A stretch of DNA of 64,000 nt from Prototheca cutis. Lineage: Eukaryota; Chlorophyta; Trebouxiophyceae; Chlorellales; Chlorellaceae. Below the pieces are notes generated by a model that was not told where the DNA came from, did not search any database, and saw only the letters and a program-made list of their open reading frames with translations. Position numbers and translations under genes: made by a program. Numbering within the stretch: position 1 is the first letter of the stretch; each line of letters starts with the position of its first letter. Positions 34,481 through 45,055 of this stretch are shown piece after piece. The stretch spans positions 486,634 to 550,633 of the forward strand of contig BCIH01000006.1 of assembly GCA_002897115.2 (NCBI GenBank), read 5' to 3'.

Positions 34481-36774
34481 TCACGTCGCCACATTCGACA
34501 CGGCCTGCACCCACTCGGATGCTGGAATGTATGAGATGCTCAGCGCGGCCCCACTCCCAGTCTCCAACGCAATTTTTGCCCGCTCTGCCGCAGCGGCATC
34601 CACCAGCTGCAGCAGCACTGCACCCTCCAGCTGCGGCCATACTGCTGGGCCCTTGTCGTCCCGCGGCGCTTCGTCGTCGCCAGGGCCCGCACCCTCCGCC
34701 TGCGGCTCAGCCACGGGCTCGCCGTCAGCATGCAGGTGTGGCTCCGGTGCCTCGCCGGCAAGTGCTGCGTCGGCCGGCGACTCTGCGGAGATCGTCGTCG
34801 CTGCGGCCGCAGTCGTGTCTGGCACTTGACCACCAGCGGAAACTTCAGGGGCCGCCACGGCTGTGCCTTTTGCAGGGTCTCCGGTCTCAGGTTCAGCAGG
34901 CACAGGCGGCCCAAACATGACCTGGAGCACTGTGCCCACTGCCGGCTCTGCCGCCGCCCGAACACGCTCCACGGCCTGTGAGAGTTTGAGGGCTGGATGT
35001 TTCAGATGTGAGGTCAACAAGCACAATAGCATGGTCGGATACAAAAGGGATGCAGCAAGTCTCGACTGCCGCCTCAGAGAATCCTGACAGGAAATGAGGG
35101 AAGGGCCGTTCCGTCCCTTTGACCCAGGAACTCCCCGGTCACAACCACCCAGAACAACGAACCCCACCCACCTTGGCCTTGGCGTCGTCGCTGCCGTCGG
35201 CGGCAGCTTCGTGCACCACACCGCCGCGCACGGCCAGAAACGCGGTCGCGCCATTTGCATTCTTCCCTTCCTCCTCTTCCTCGGCCTGGAACCGAGCAAG
35301 GGCGGCGGCGGCGGCGCGCGTGGCGGCGGCGGCGCCTGCCGGGTCGACGTACCCCGCGGGCCTGCCGACCGACAGCGTCGTTCCCATCAACGACACGGCG
35401 CCATTGAGGGCCAGCGCGGCCGTGGCCAGTTCCGGCGTGCGGAGCTCGACGAAGCCATAGCGCCCTTCGGCGTGGACGTGGGCCGAGGTGACGGCGCCCA
35501 CGCCTGGCGGCAGTGCGGCCGGAAACGCGGCCGCCATCGTGGAATCAAACAGCTGCTTGAGCATGTCGGCCGTCACCGCTCCCGCGGCCAAGTTGCCTAT
35601 GTACAGCTGCACGTTTTCGCGGCGCGTCCGGCCCGCGGCCTGCACGGCCGACATGGCCTGCTGCGCCAGAACCGCCCGCCGGGCCGAGCGCTGCTGCTCC
35701 CGGACCTGGCGTGCCAGCTCCGCAGGGTCGGCCGACCGAGCTGCCGTGCTGCGCAGCTTTTCAAACGGGTCCACAAACGACTTTGTCGGGTCCGGCGGGC
35801 CACGGCCCGTCCGCCGAGGACGGTAGCCGTAGTCATCCGACGACGAGCTCCGGGCCCGCCGACCGCGGTAACGACGCCGACGATAGCTGTCCTCACTGGG
35901 GCTGCGGCGCCGCCGGCGGCGACTCTCATCGTCGCTGGGGCTCCTTCGCCGCCGGCGATCGGGCGACCGCGAGTCCCGGCGCCGCCGACTCTCGTACCGA
36001 TCACTGGATCTGCATTGTGGAAATGGATGAGGTGAGGCACGTGTCATGTCAGCAGTGGAAACCCAGCACACTCACCTTTGCAGAACACAGCATGGGCCAA
36101 AACCAATCGGCAACCGCCATCTCACCTGTCCCTGTGGGACGACCGCAATTTCTTCTTGCGGTCGCGGCTGCTAGACCTTCGCCTGGAGCGCCGGTCAGAC
36201 TCGGGGCTCCTTGATGACCTGCATGGTGGGGGGAGTCACGTGGGGCAATGAGTTCCATAGAGACCACGCCGCATCCGTCGGTCTGGGCAGCGCCATAGTC
36301 CGAGGGTCGGTGAGCACATTATGGATTTTGCCGCCAGGCTCCTGCTGGGCATGAGCCCCGCCACCTGCACCCAGCACACTGGTGCCCAGGATCCGTCAGC
36401 CCAGAAGGTTCAGCATGCGGGATAGTGCCCCCACAGTGCAGCGAACTACCACCGTAGCAATAATGGCGTGCCATACCCCTCCGATCTCTGACTGCATGCC
36501 CCCGTGGTTCTCCGCACCTCCGACGCCTGTCATCATCGCGGCTGGACCGGTGCCTCCTGCGGCTCCTGGAGCTGGAACGCCTCCGCTCCGACCTGTCGCT
36601 GGGGCCTTCCCCCCGTCGACCGTCACGCTCGTCCTTGCTCCGAGAAGGCGAAAGTTGCCGCCGCTCGTCCATGTCCCTGGATCCGTCTCGCTTTCTGGTC
36701 TCCCGCGAGGGTGGATCCCCGGCCTGATCCGGCTTCGGAGACCCAGGGGCCTCAACCACCTCCTGGGTGGCCAT
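34481..36774 (-). CDS. U2AF65-like RS-domain splicing protein
   Basis: Probable pre-mRNA splicing factor, nuclear. Exons 36774-36518, 36218-36126, 36009-35172 and 34975-34481 sum to 1683 nt (560 aa), start MATQEVVEAP. The N-terminal 200 residues are an Arg/Ser-rich domain spread over three exons. One RRM follows, with RNP-2 LYIGNLAAG and RNP-1 YGFVELR, ending in SVGRPAGYVDP, which resembles the RRM1 end of U2AF large subunit (LKIRRPHDYQP). The second RRM of canonical U2AF65 is not visible; the C-terminal part is acidic/Ala-rich and ends in a segment (AVLLQLVDAAAAERAKIAL) that could be a degenerate UHM. It may be a divergent U2AF large subunit or another SR-family protein. Confidence 0.72.
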
Positions 36775-37125
36775 CACCCCTGCGGGGAGAGCTCCTGTGA
36801 GAGAGCCCACTCCTTCAAAGACGAGCTTCCAATACTCAATCAATCAATTAAACATCGTGTATAAATGTGGAGTGCAGGCTGCTGAACTAGGAGGTCTGAT
36901 TGGGGAATGCGGCAACTGGATTGGATCCGAGGTCACGGAAATCCCGATTGGAGGCACGTGCTANAGGACCACACTGGTAGGTTGGCCCACCCTTAATTGG
37001 ACAGGCAGCACGAGCAACGGACAAAGAGGAAATCGTCAGGCACGTGACGCTGCATACATCTGTGTAAATGGGTCAGAATGTCAGGTGCGGCAAGGATTTT
37101 TTGTGGACAGAAGCCCTCAGGGCCC
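36775..37125. other. Intergenic region, SAS-6 3' end / U2AF-like promoter
   Basis: 350 bp between two leftward genes. AT-richer near 36830-36870. No exon or RNA gene seen. Confidence 0.45.
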
Positions 37126-40100
37126 TCAGGACGACCCGAGCGGGACGGGGACGGCGTTCGTGACGGGATCAGGGTCCAACCGGCGCCCAGGGGGCAGCGA
37201 TCTGCCTCTTGCCAGTCCCCGGCGTGACGCAATGAGCTGCTGGAAGCTGCGCTGTTGCGCAGCCTTAGATGTCTGTTTTGAAATTTGCAAGGACGCATCC
37301 AGCGCTTCCAGTTCCGGCTTTGTTGCCGAGCTCACTGATGCTTGCCGGCCGACCTCGCCGTTTTCCGTGGCTCTTTCCGCACACTCACCGCGACCGGTCT
37401 TGGCGAGTTGCTCCTTGGCTGGATCTGGCGAGAGCGACCTCGTGGGTGGGCAGGTCACCCGGCCAGCCAGGCGGGACAACTGTCCCGCGGGCCCGTCCAC
37501 TGGCTGCTGCTGCTGCGTGGATGGCGCAGTGACGACAGTCCCTCCAATTGTGCTCCCAGAGTTACCCCCTTGCTCCTTGCGCCGCTGCATGTCTGCAAGC
37601 CACTGCCGCCACGACTGCTGCTCGGGCGTGGAGGCGGTGCTNCCTGTGGCACGGCGAGCGCCTGTTCGGCCGGCATCCCCCTGGGGGACCGGCGCCATCA
37701 CTTGCTCGCTGAGAACATCCGTCGCTGTCCTGGGGTCGATGGGCACGGCACCTCCGCTCCAATTTCGTGAGGCCCCGTCTTCCAGTAGATTTTGCCGGGT
37801 CAGCTGCCAGTGGGCAAGCGAGGGCGCACGCATTGACAGTTTCTTGAACAGTTGGGAGAGCAGGGCTCGGAACATGCAGTCTTCACACGATGACCACCGC
37901 CGGTGCACTGCCTGATAGAAGTTGACAAACTTCACGCTGCCTGTCCTCCTCTCCCACCCATCGCAACGCCAGCTGACCACAGCAAAACACCTACCTGAGA
38001 ATTTTGCCATCGGACCATCTTGTCGCTCTGTTCCAGCCGGGCCTGCGCCGACGCCAGGCTGAACCGGGCCATCCTGAGCTCCGCTTCCATTTTGACTGCA
38101 GCATCACGGAGTGGGGCCCCAGGTTGCAGAGTGAGGCAACGGTTGATCAGGGCCCCAGCTGCAGGGACAACTGGGCCACCGGTGCAAATCACGTTGGCTC
38201 ACGATGACAAACGGTTGCTAGGCACACCACCAGGGAAAATNAGATAAGAAACCCACCTGCATTGTCGTTCGCAGCTGCACCTGCGATGTCTGCAGCGGTC
38301 TTGTCTGCTGCCGCCTGCATGGCCTTGGCCCTCACTGCTGCCAGCTCCGCCTCCTGGGCCTTGACCGTGGCCCTCAGTCTGGCCGCGGTTTCCTCCAGCG
38401 TGAGGTGATATGCCTGCAGAGGTTTCCGCTACCATGCTTCTCGGCTCTGGTCACATGCGCTGAAAACGCCAGGCATGGGGCCCCACCAACGTTGCAGGAC
38501 CAGTGCACTGTACCTTGGCCTCCTGTAGGGCCTGCTCCGCCTGCTGAAGTCTGGCAAGTGTGGCTGTGAAGGAGGCGGCGTCGGCCTCTTTGGCCGCCCT
38601 GCCCAGCTGGCTCTCCGCTTGTGCCTTGCTCAGCTCATCCTGTAGGGTCGGTGGGACAGCTGTAGGCTGGTGTGGGACAAACAGCCTTCGGGTGCTCATT
38701 CTTCTCTGCTGTCCGGAGACGTGTGAGGTAGTGGCGACAGCAATGGCATGCCGACCCCACGACTAGACGCACCTGGAGTCTGTCGGCGCGGGCAGCGTGC
38801 GCAGCGGTTTCTGCAGCGGAGCGGTGCAGTTGTTCTTCCAGGGCTGCTACTCGCGCTTCAGCGGCAGCGATTTTCGCCCCACCGGCGGCCACCTGCGCCG
38901 CCAGGGCGCTGGCTTGGCTGCCAAACCGCGCCGCCTCCTCCCGCGCGGCCGCCGCGGCGCCCTCAGCGCACCCCAGCCGGTGTCGCAGCTCGGCCACCGT
39001 GCCCTCCAGCTTGAGCTTCTCCTCTGCCAGCTCGGCCTGCAAAGCCGATAGACTCTCGGCTCGGGCCTCTGCCAGGCGCAGTGCCGTGGAGTGTGCCCTG
39101 GCCAGCTCCTCGCGCTCCCTGAGGGAGNTTGTGTGAAGAATATGTGTTGAAGGCTGTGTGAGGCTGCGCACGTGTACAGGAGGTGTGTCTGCCTGACGGA
39201 TGTGTTGTGGGGCCTTCCCCTGTATCATGATGACCTTGCGGCCTGGAAACTCATCATCAAAAACAACCACAAGAAAAGCACATGGGCGCCGCTCAAATTT
39301 CCAAGCCCTGGACTCCTCTCCGAGACAAACCCAGCATCCTCCTATATCTACCTTCCCGGCACGTACCTCTGCTGCTGCTGGCTGGCCGCACGGAGCAGGT
39401 GCTCTTGAGCTTCTGCTGCTGATGCCTGGAGGGACCTGACCTGGTCCTCATGCGCGGCTGCGGCTGCGGTAGCGGTTTCCCCGGCTTTGATGGCTGCCTG
39501 TCGTGCTTGCCGTGCCTCCTCCCCGGCTGTGGCCACAGCGGCCAGCGCAGCTGCCAGTTCACGTGACAGTTCCGCTGCTCGGGCCCGCTCCTCTGCCAGG
39601 CGCTGCGTCACGAACCGAGCAACCGCTGCATCGGAAGCTGCTGCCAGCGGCAGCACCACGTGGGCCACCCGCCCCAGCTCGTTGCGCTCGGTGATGTGCA
39701 GGCGCGTGCTGGGGGCAGTGTCCAACAAGACCTCAAACCTGCACAGGACATGGAGGTAGGTTGCCACGCAGACTGGGAGGTTTGCATGCATGCCCTTGGT
39801 ACCGATCCCTAACCAACAGCATGCCTGGCCCCAGTTCTAGAAGCCAGGTTCTCGAACCCAAGGCTGTGGCTGGATATATCCGGAATTGNTGGCAGGGACT
39901 GCTTCGTGATCAGACTGGTGTTTTGACTGCATGATGTTTCGGCAAAAGCATCCTCCCAAAACAACTGGCTGCCCGCACCTGGGTTCGGGATCGCTCGAGC
40001 ATTCCACGGATCGGTTCAGCAAGCCAATGAGTTTCTGCCCAAAATTGGCATGATCAACAAGGATGCCATGTGCTTCCCGCAGCTCGTGAAACTCCTGCTG

Positions 40101-40509
40101 CCCGCACTCAAAGACGTAGAGCACCAGGGCGTCTGTGGGGCTCGCCACGCACACGCGCAAAGTCTGCGCTGGGCATTGAGGGGGGCTTCCTAGCATGACA
40201 TGTGTAGATGTAATCAGTCAAACACGCATACACCTGTGATGCCGCCGGGCTTGGTGGCCTCGACGTCCCGCAGCAGATCGTGCCATCCCGGACTAGTCCT
40301 GCAAGGCAACGCAAACTCCACGCCGATCGTCACACCTTTTCCATGCCCACGACCCGTCGAACGTCGGAAAAGAGTCGAATTTCCATGGTACGAGGCACTC
40401 TATCTTCACAATCGGTCCTGACATGTAGCCGCATCTGCTTGTTGAAGAGGAGGCTCGGTGCCGGCACGTCCGCCGAGGGGAACGCATGGACGGGACTGCA
40501 CGCCGCCAT
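37126..40509 (-). CDS. SAS6: Centriole cartwheel protein SAS-6
   Basis: Builds the nine-fold cartwheel that templates centrioles/basal bodies. About nine exons: 40509-~40365, ~40307-40215, 40163-39979, 39741-39366, 39128-38774, 38639-38514, 38413-38262, 38164-37995, ~37918-37126. The N-terminal head domain shows LLFNKQMRLHVRTD, VLYVFECGQQEFHELREAHG, GILVDHANFGQKLIGLLNRS and FEVLLDTAPSTRLHITERNE, the SAS-6 order. A long coiled coil follows (about residues 190-480), then a disordered Gln/Pro/Ser-rich tail. Between exons 1 and 2 the frame only joins with a 50-nt intron using a GC donor (GTGG/GCATGG), so this junction is uncertain and may hide a sequence error. The last junction was chosen to keep the 260-aa tail in frame. 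Confidence 0.82.
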
Positions 40510-41516
40510 GGCCAGGTCATGTACGCACGGTTACACACGGCATCCTATAAATTAGGTTCCGAGGTGGCTACTGGAGCTTTTCCACTCGGTTCAACGCCTG
40601 GGCGCCGCGAGCATCCGGGGTTGCTAAAATTTTTGCACAGTTCGGTCAACACTTCAGTCAACAGTCGCGGCGCCCCAAAAGGAGTGAGGGCAGCTTCGCA
40701 ATGAATTCCCGTCTCAGCCTTCCGGTCCTCCCGTGCCCCACCCCCCCTTGTCCCGCACCACAAGGATACTTATTCGATATCCATACAATAGTGCATGAAC
40801 AGTATCCCGCCAGAGCTGAGCATACTTGCGGGCAATCACTCATCGAAGTTCGCCTGGGGCGCACCCGCGGAGGTCGTGCCTTCTAGGCGGAGCGTTCAGG
40901 TCCTCACAGTGCTTTTTAACCTCAGAAATAAATGAGGTAGATGTTCTTATATGATGTATTGCACAATTTGATGCTGCATGTGTGCAATTGTTTAGTTTCC
41001 GGGAAGGCCGCCTCTGGCCGCCCTAGTCCGCGACGGCGGAGGTTGCCAAGGGCTGAACTGGGCCGCACCCATTCTGACCCTCTGAACAGGAGCTTTCTGG
41101 GGAGGGGGATTCCACAAGACAGCCTCCCAACCACGCCTATGTACATATTAAATGGTGACTAGTCAGGGTGAGGGAAGTAATGAACAGTCAATGGCTTGTT
41201 GGCAGCTCAGTCCGNGAGCCAGCTTCCAGGTCCACCCCGTTGACAGTGAACGGGCCACTGTTTGGGCCTCCACTGTCGCACCGCATGACCCCATGCTCTA
41301 TATGGATGCACCCTCAGCTGGTCTGACATGGTGCAGAGTTGCCATGCGGAAGCGGGTGAACCACCCAGGACCTGGACCCGGGCTGGCAACTCCCAATGAC
41401 GGCGAAGATTCCGGCCAAGTTCAGGCGGTGCTACCACGTGGGGCACCCCGTAAGTGTCTGATTAAGTTCTGAAGTCCATATCGGTCAAGTGGGCGTGGGC
41501 ATTTACATTGTGAGTT

Positions 41517-41604
<88 letters not shown>

Positions 41605-41749
41605 TCATCGTGACGATCCCCTCTGCCTCCACCCCAAAAAGGTGCGCTCCAGGTCTCTCTTTCGGGCTTCTTCCCATGGGTTGGCCAGCGTTAAAGGTCC
41701 CGCTCCGAGACAGCACCACAAATGAAATGGATAGTAACTGTTGGCAAGT
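40510..41749. other. Intergenic region with long poly-C tract
   Basis: About 1.2 kb upstream of SAS-6 and downstream of POP5. Apart from the C83 tract I see no exon, RNA gene or transposon signature. Confidence 0.5.
41519..41601 (+). repeat. Poly-C tract of 83 nt
   Basis: Uninterrupted C from 41519 to 41601. It lies 150 bp past the POP5 stop. Any open frame through it (poly-Pro/poly-Gly) is an artefact. Confidence 0.9.
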
Positions 41750-42659
41750 TCAAATGTCAAGCGTGGCAAGCTTTTCCTGTGCAGATTCCATGAGGTTCAG
41801 CTGGGCGGGGCTCAGCTGCCGACCGGTCTCCAGGGCTTGCACTGCTTTGCTGGTGAATTCCCGGCACACCTGGACTGCCCCCGTCAGCTCCAGCAACCGC
41901 ACGCTCACTGCACGGCTCTGGATCTCCGTGACGCTGGATATCGAAGCCCATACCTGCGTGCACAGGAGGGATTTTAGGAGAGGCCTTGGGTGGGATGGGC
42001 GGCTGCCATGCACTGCACCAGCCGCCACACGTGGGGCCCGCAAGCAGAAAGAATCCCGCCGCAGTTGCGAGGTCCTGGTGCAGCGGTTTTCCTAGCACTG
42101 ATGCTCCAACCTACCTTGCGATGGTCGTCCCGTGAGCACCGAACAACGCACAAGCCAACCACGGGGTTGTAGTATTTGACTGCAGAGGGGCGTAGGAGAT
42201 CCACCAGTTCGATGCCGGATGCTGCTCTGCCAGGCGGGGGAAGCAAGGTGCAGTGCAATGCAAAGCATGCAGATGACTGCAAAAGGCGTTGGTTTAATTC
42301 TCAAACAACTACTTCAATGGCACCCAGCCATGCGCATTTGAAAGGGACCGTCCCACCTTGGAGGGATGCCTGGACAGCACTGAGACCGTGCTGCCCGAAC
42401 AGACTCTGCACAGCGTTCCGGAAGGCATTCAGCAACACGAGTTCATCTGCAGCATGATATGGACTGTACATGAAAATCACGTTGTCAACTCCTGCTTACA
42501 GGCATCGCTTCCCGGAGACAAATAATTCCACGCTTGGGTGCACCGTGCATGCGTGCGCCGGTCACATGCATGCACCTACAACTAACCTGTGCTCTCATCG
42601 ACTCTGCGATCCTTCCAGTACAATTCAAAAATCATGTAGCGGTTTTTGAAGCGGACCAT
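41750..42659 (-). CDS. POP5: RNase P/MRP protein subunit POP5
   Basis: Protein subunit of nuclear RNase P and RNase MRP, needed for tRNA 5' maturation and rRNA processing. Exons 42659-42587, 42446-42357, 42224-42115 and 41953-41750 sum to 477 nt (158 aa, normal family size). The start MVRFKNRYMIFELYW is the hallmark POP5 N-terminus (MVRFK-RY). The middle YYNPVVGLCVVRCSRDDHRK followed by VWASISSVTEIQ matches the family block YLN-TGI-LLRC--D-----VW-AL. All introns GT-AG with matching phase. Confidence 0.9.
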
Positions 42660-43472
42660 GGCTCCGCGACTGGCACGTGCACAGCCTGCCACCCAGTGGC
42701 TCTATGATGTTTCAAGCCCCAGGGCCGAGACCATTACCAGTCAACACTGCATGGGCCTCGTAATTTCTCTGCATGCGGCTCGTAATCAACACCATATCAA
42801 GGCAATACACTGTATGGATATTCACGTGTGCCTGTAGCTAGCTGTAGCACCGGAAGAAGCAAGAATGGCTGTGCCCCAAGACATTTCAGGGCGCGCTACA
42901 CGGATAGCCGGGAATGCCACGATACCCGCAAATACCTTCCAGGCCCTCCCGCGCAGCACCCCCTCGTACGACCGCGCGAAAATATTTATTCCGCACCAAA
43001 AGATCAGTCTGAGAACAGGGCGGGGCCAAGAAGGAGCGCGTTCGTGAGCAACCGCCCTTCAACGTTCGGGGCTGCGCAGCTGCGGAGGCTGGGCCCGCCA
43101 AACCGCGCGTGTAGGCCCTTGCAACGCCTGTTAACTCCAGAAATCGAGATAATGAAAGGATTTCGGCGATTGGGGGTGCAAATGGGAGTTGTAACTCTGC
43201 GGTTAAGTCGGTTCTGGTTCGGCGGCCCTTGGCGTTTGAACGCGCCGGCAGCATGCACCTTGGGGTTGGCAAGGGCCGGGGTCATACACTGTTTGGGCCC
43301 AGAGCAGGTGCTGTGTGGGCTCATTCCATAAGAAAATCTTGTCTTACACCTCCATACCATCATTCAATTGCCCATTGTTGTCAGATCAAGGGGAGTACTG
43401 TATATACAAAGACAGGTCAATCTAGGGATCAGGTTCAAGTTGAGCAATGGTCAACGGCATGGCCACCATGTT
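42660..43472. other. Intergenic region upstream of POP5
   Basis: About 810 bp. It must hold the POP5 promoter. I found no recognisable exon, tRNA or repeat. Confidence 0.45.
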
Positions 43473-44972
43473 CTAAGCCTCTGCAGCTGCGCCTGGCCTC
43501 CCTGCGGTCCTCTGCCTGCACTTCTGGTGATTGCGTTCCCGCCGCCCGTTCTTCCGCTTCTTGGATCCAGAGCCTGAGTTGGGAGGCATTTCAACCCAGA
43601 ATCCTTCTTCTTCTAGCTGTGCCGCATGCTTGTCGATGGTTGCCGGAGACCATGTGCTTACCCATCTTTGAGTGAGTGAATCGAAGAAGGTCATCCTTTG
43701 CTGCATGTGGGTCCTCCAGCATATAGCACCGCACCAGGCCGTCGATGACAGGGTCTTCCAGGGAGTGGCGAGCGGGCGGGGTTGAAGGGCCAGCATCATT
43801 CCCACTTGGGGGTGCCGCGCTCGGGGTCAGCGAGACCAGATGGCTGTCCACAGCAGCCTGCTGGGATCCGGCACCGTGGATGTCTCGTGGCGAATCCCGC
43901 TCAGCATAGCGGGGATTGGGCCGGCGCTGCCGGCTCCTGGCTCAGATCGGGCCATTCGTCCACGTGCTGGGCTCTGTCATCAGGCTGAGCAGCTGTGGTG
44001 GCTGGTGGTGGTTGATGTCCACAGTCCAAACACCTTCTAATCCTCCTGCGTTGAAGATGACCACGGGAACGGATAGTGCAGCCACTGCATCGGACTGGTC
44101 GACGCGCCGGCTGTTGCAGGGACGGGGAGAGCTCCCCGGTCGGCACCGGGCCGGCCCCCCGTGACGCACTGCCGCCGCACAAGGACGACCTCGAAAGGCT
44201 GCACCGGCGGCTGTCCTGGGACGTGCACGCCGGGGGTTGCATTGAGGTGGCCGAGCACGTGCAAGAGGCATGCCTTCACGATGCGGCGGGGGTCGGAAGA
44301 GAAGACACTCACCCAGGTGGTGCGCCGGCATCAAGCGCAACGACAGGTGCTCCAGGCCGGGGGACGTGGCGTCCCGCAGTCGACGGTGGCCCATCCAGCA
44401 GCAGCAATGCGTGCAACCCAAACAGCAGCACCGCCCGGTCGTCCCCACGTGGGCGGCTGTCATCCTTCCAAAATAGAAGCAGATACTGCGATGCAGGGCC
44501 GGGAGGGAGGCGTCGGCAAGCAGCGGTGAGGCACGACCAGAACGAAACCGGTGGAATCACATGGATGGAGGGACACAGTTCGTCTCAGTGCTGCACACGA
44601 TTTTCAAAGCCATCCTAGATGCGAGGCTGCTCCAGATTGGATTGTGTGCCCGGCTTCTATCTCTCCCACAAACACACACATACCTCGGGGAGAAAAGGGG
44701 TCCTGGTCGTGGCGCGCAGGCAGCGGTGCCTGCAGTGCCGGGATATTGTTGGCGAGCTCTAGGCCGGCACCCCCGACATTCGCCGGGCCATTGCGGGCGA
44801 TGCACTCTTCCTGCTCCTCTTCGAGGTTTATGGGATCGGCGTCCGCGGTCTGGGAGAGACTGGGACGGGCATCAAACCCTAGCCTTGAACCACCGCAGCC
44901 AGGCGAGACGGCATTCCGACGTCTCTTGGACGGTTTGCGGCGGCGGAAACCGTATGTAATGAATCCGTGCAT
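43473..44972 (-). CDS. Unrecognised probable coding locus (exon structure uncertain)
   Basis: I do not recognise this locus. Candidate exons on the minus strand: 44972 to about 44692 (MHGFITYGFRRRKPSKRRR, basic then acidic, ending before a GTATGT donor); about 44530-44307 (starts YLLLFWKDDSRPRGDD after a good acceptor, ends at a GTGAGT donor); about 44205 to 43943 (contains VVIFNAGGLEGVWTVDINHH); and 43880 to 43473 (HSLEDPVIDGLVRCYMLEDP, then Lys/Arg-rich C-terminus). The phases do not all join, so these may be two genes, a decayed gene or transposon cargo. The last part has two competing readings: a GTAAGC donor after SKMG, or a frame shift into SPATIDKHAAQLEEEGFWVE, which looks like a coding helix. 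Confidence 0.3.
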
Positions 44973-45055
44973 TGAATGTGCCTGCGAAATGCGGGTCTGG
45001 TAGCCAGAATATGCATCGTGCTCGGTTGCACGGTCCTCGAACGGGCTCCTAGCGC

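Noticed and set aside
41462..41725. Poly-Gly or poly-Pro open frames over the C83 tract
   Set aside because: A homopolymer is open in every frame; no flanking coding signal.
43850..44520. Plus-strand gene opposite the unrecognised locus
   Set aside because: Open frames exist (for example 44076-44618) but lack splice logic or any recognisable motif; the minus strand looks better though not certain.
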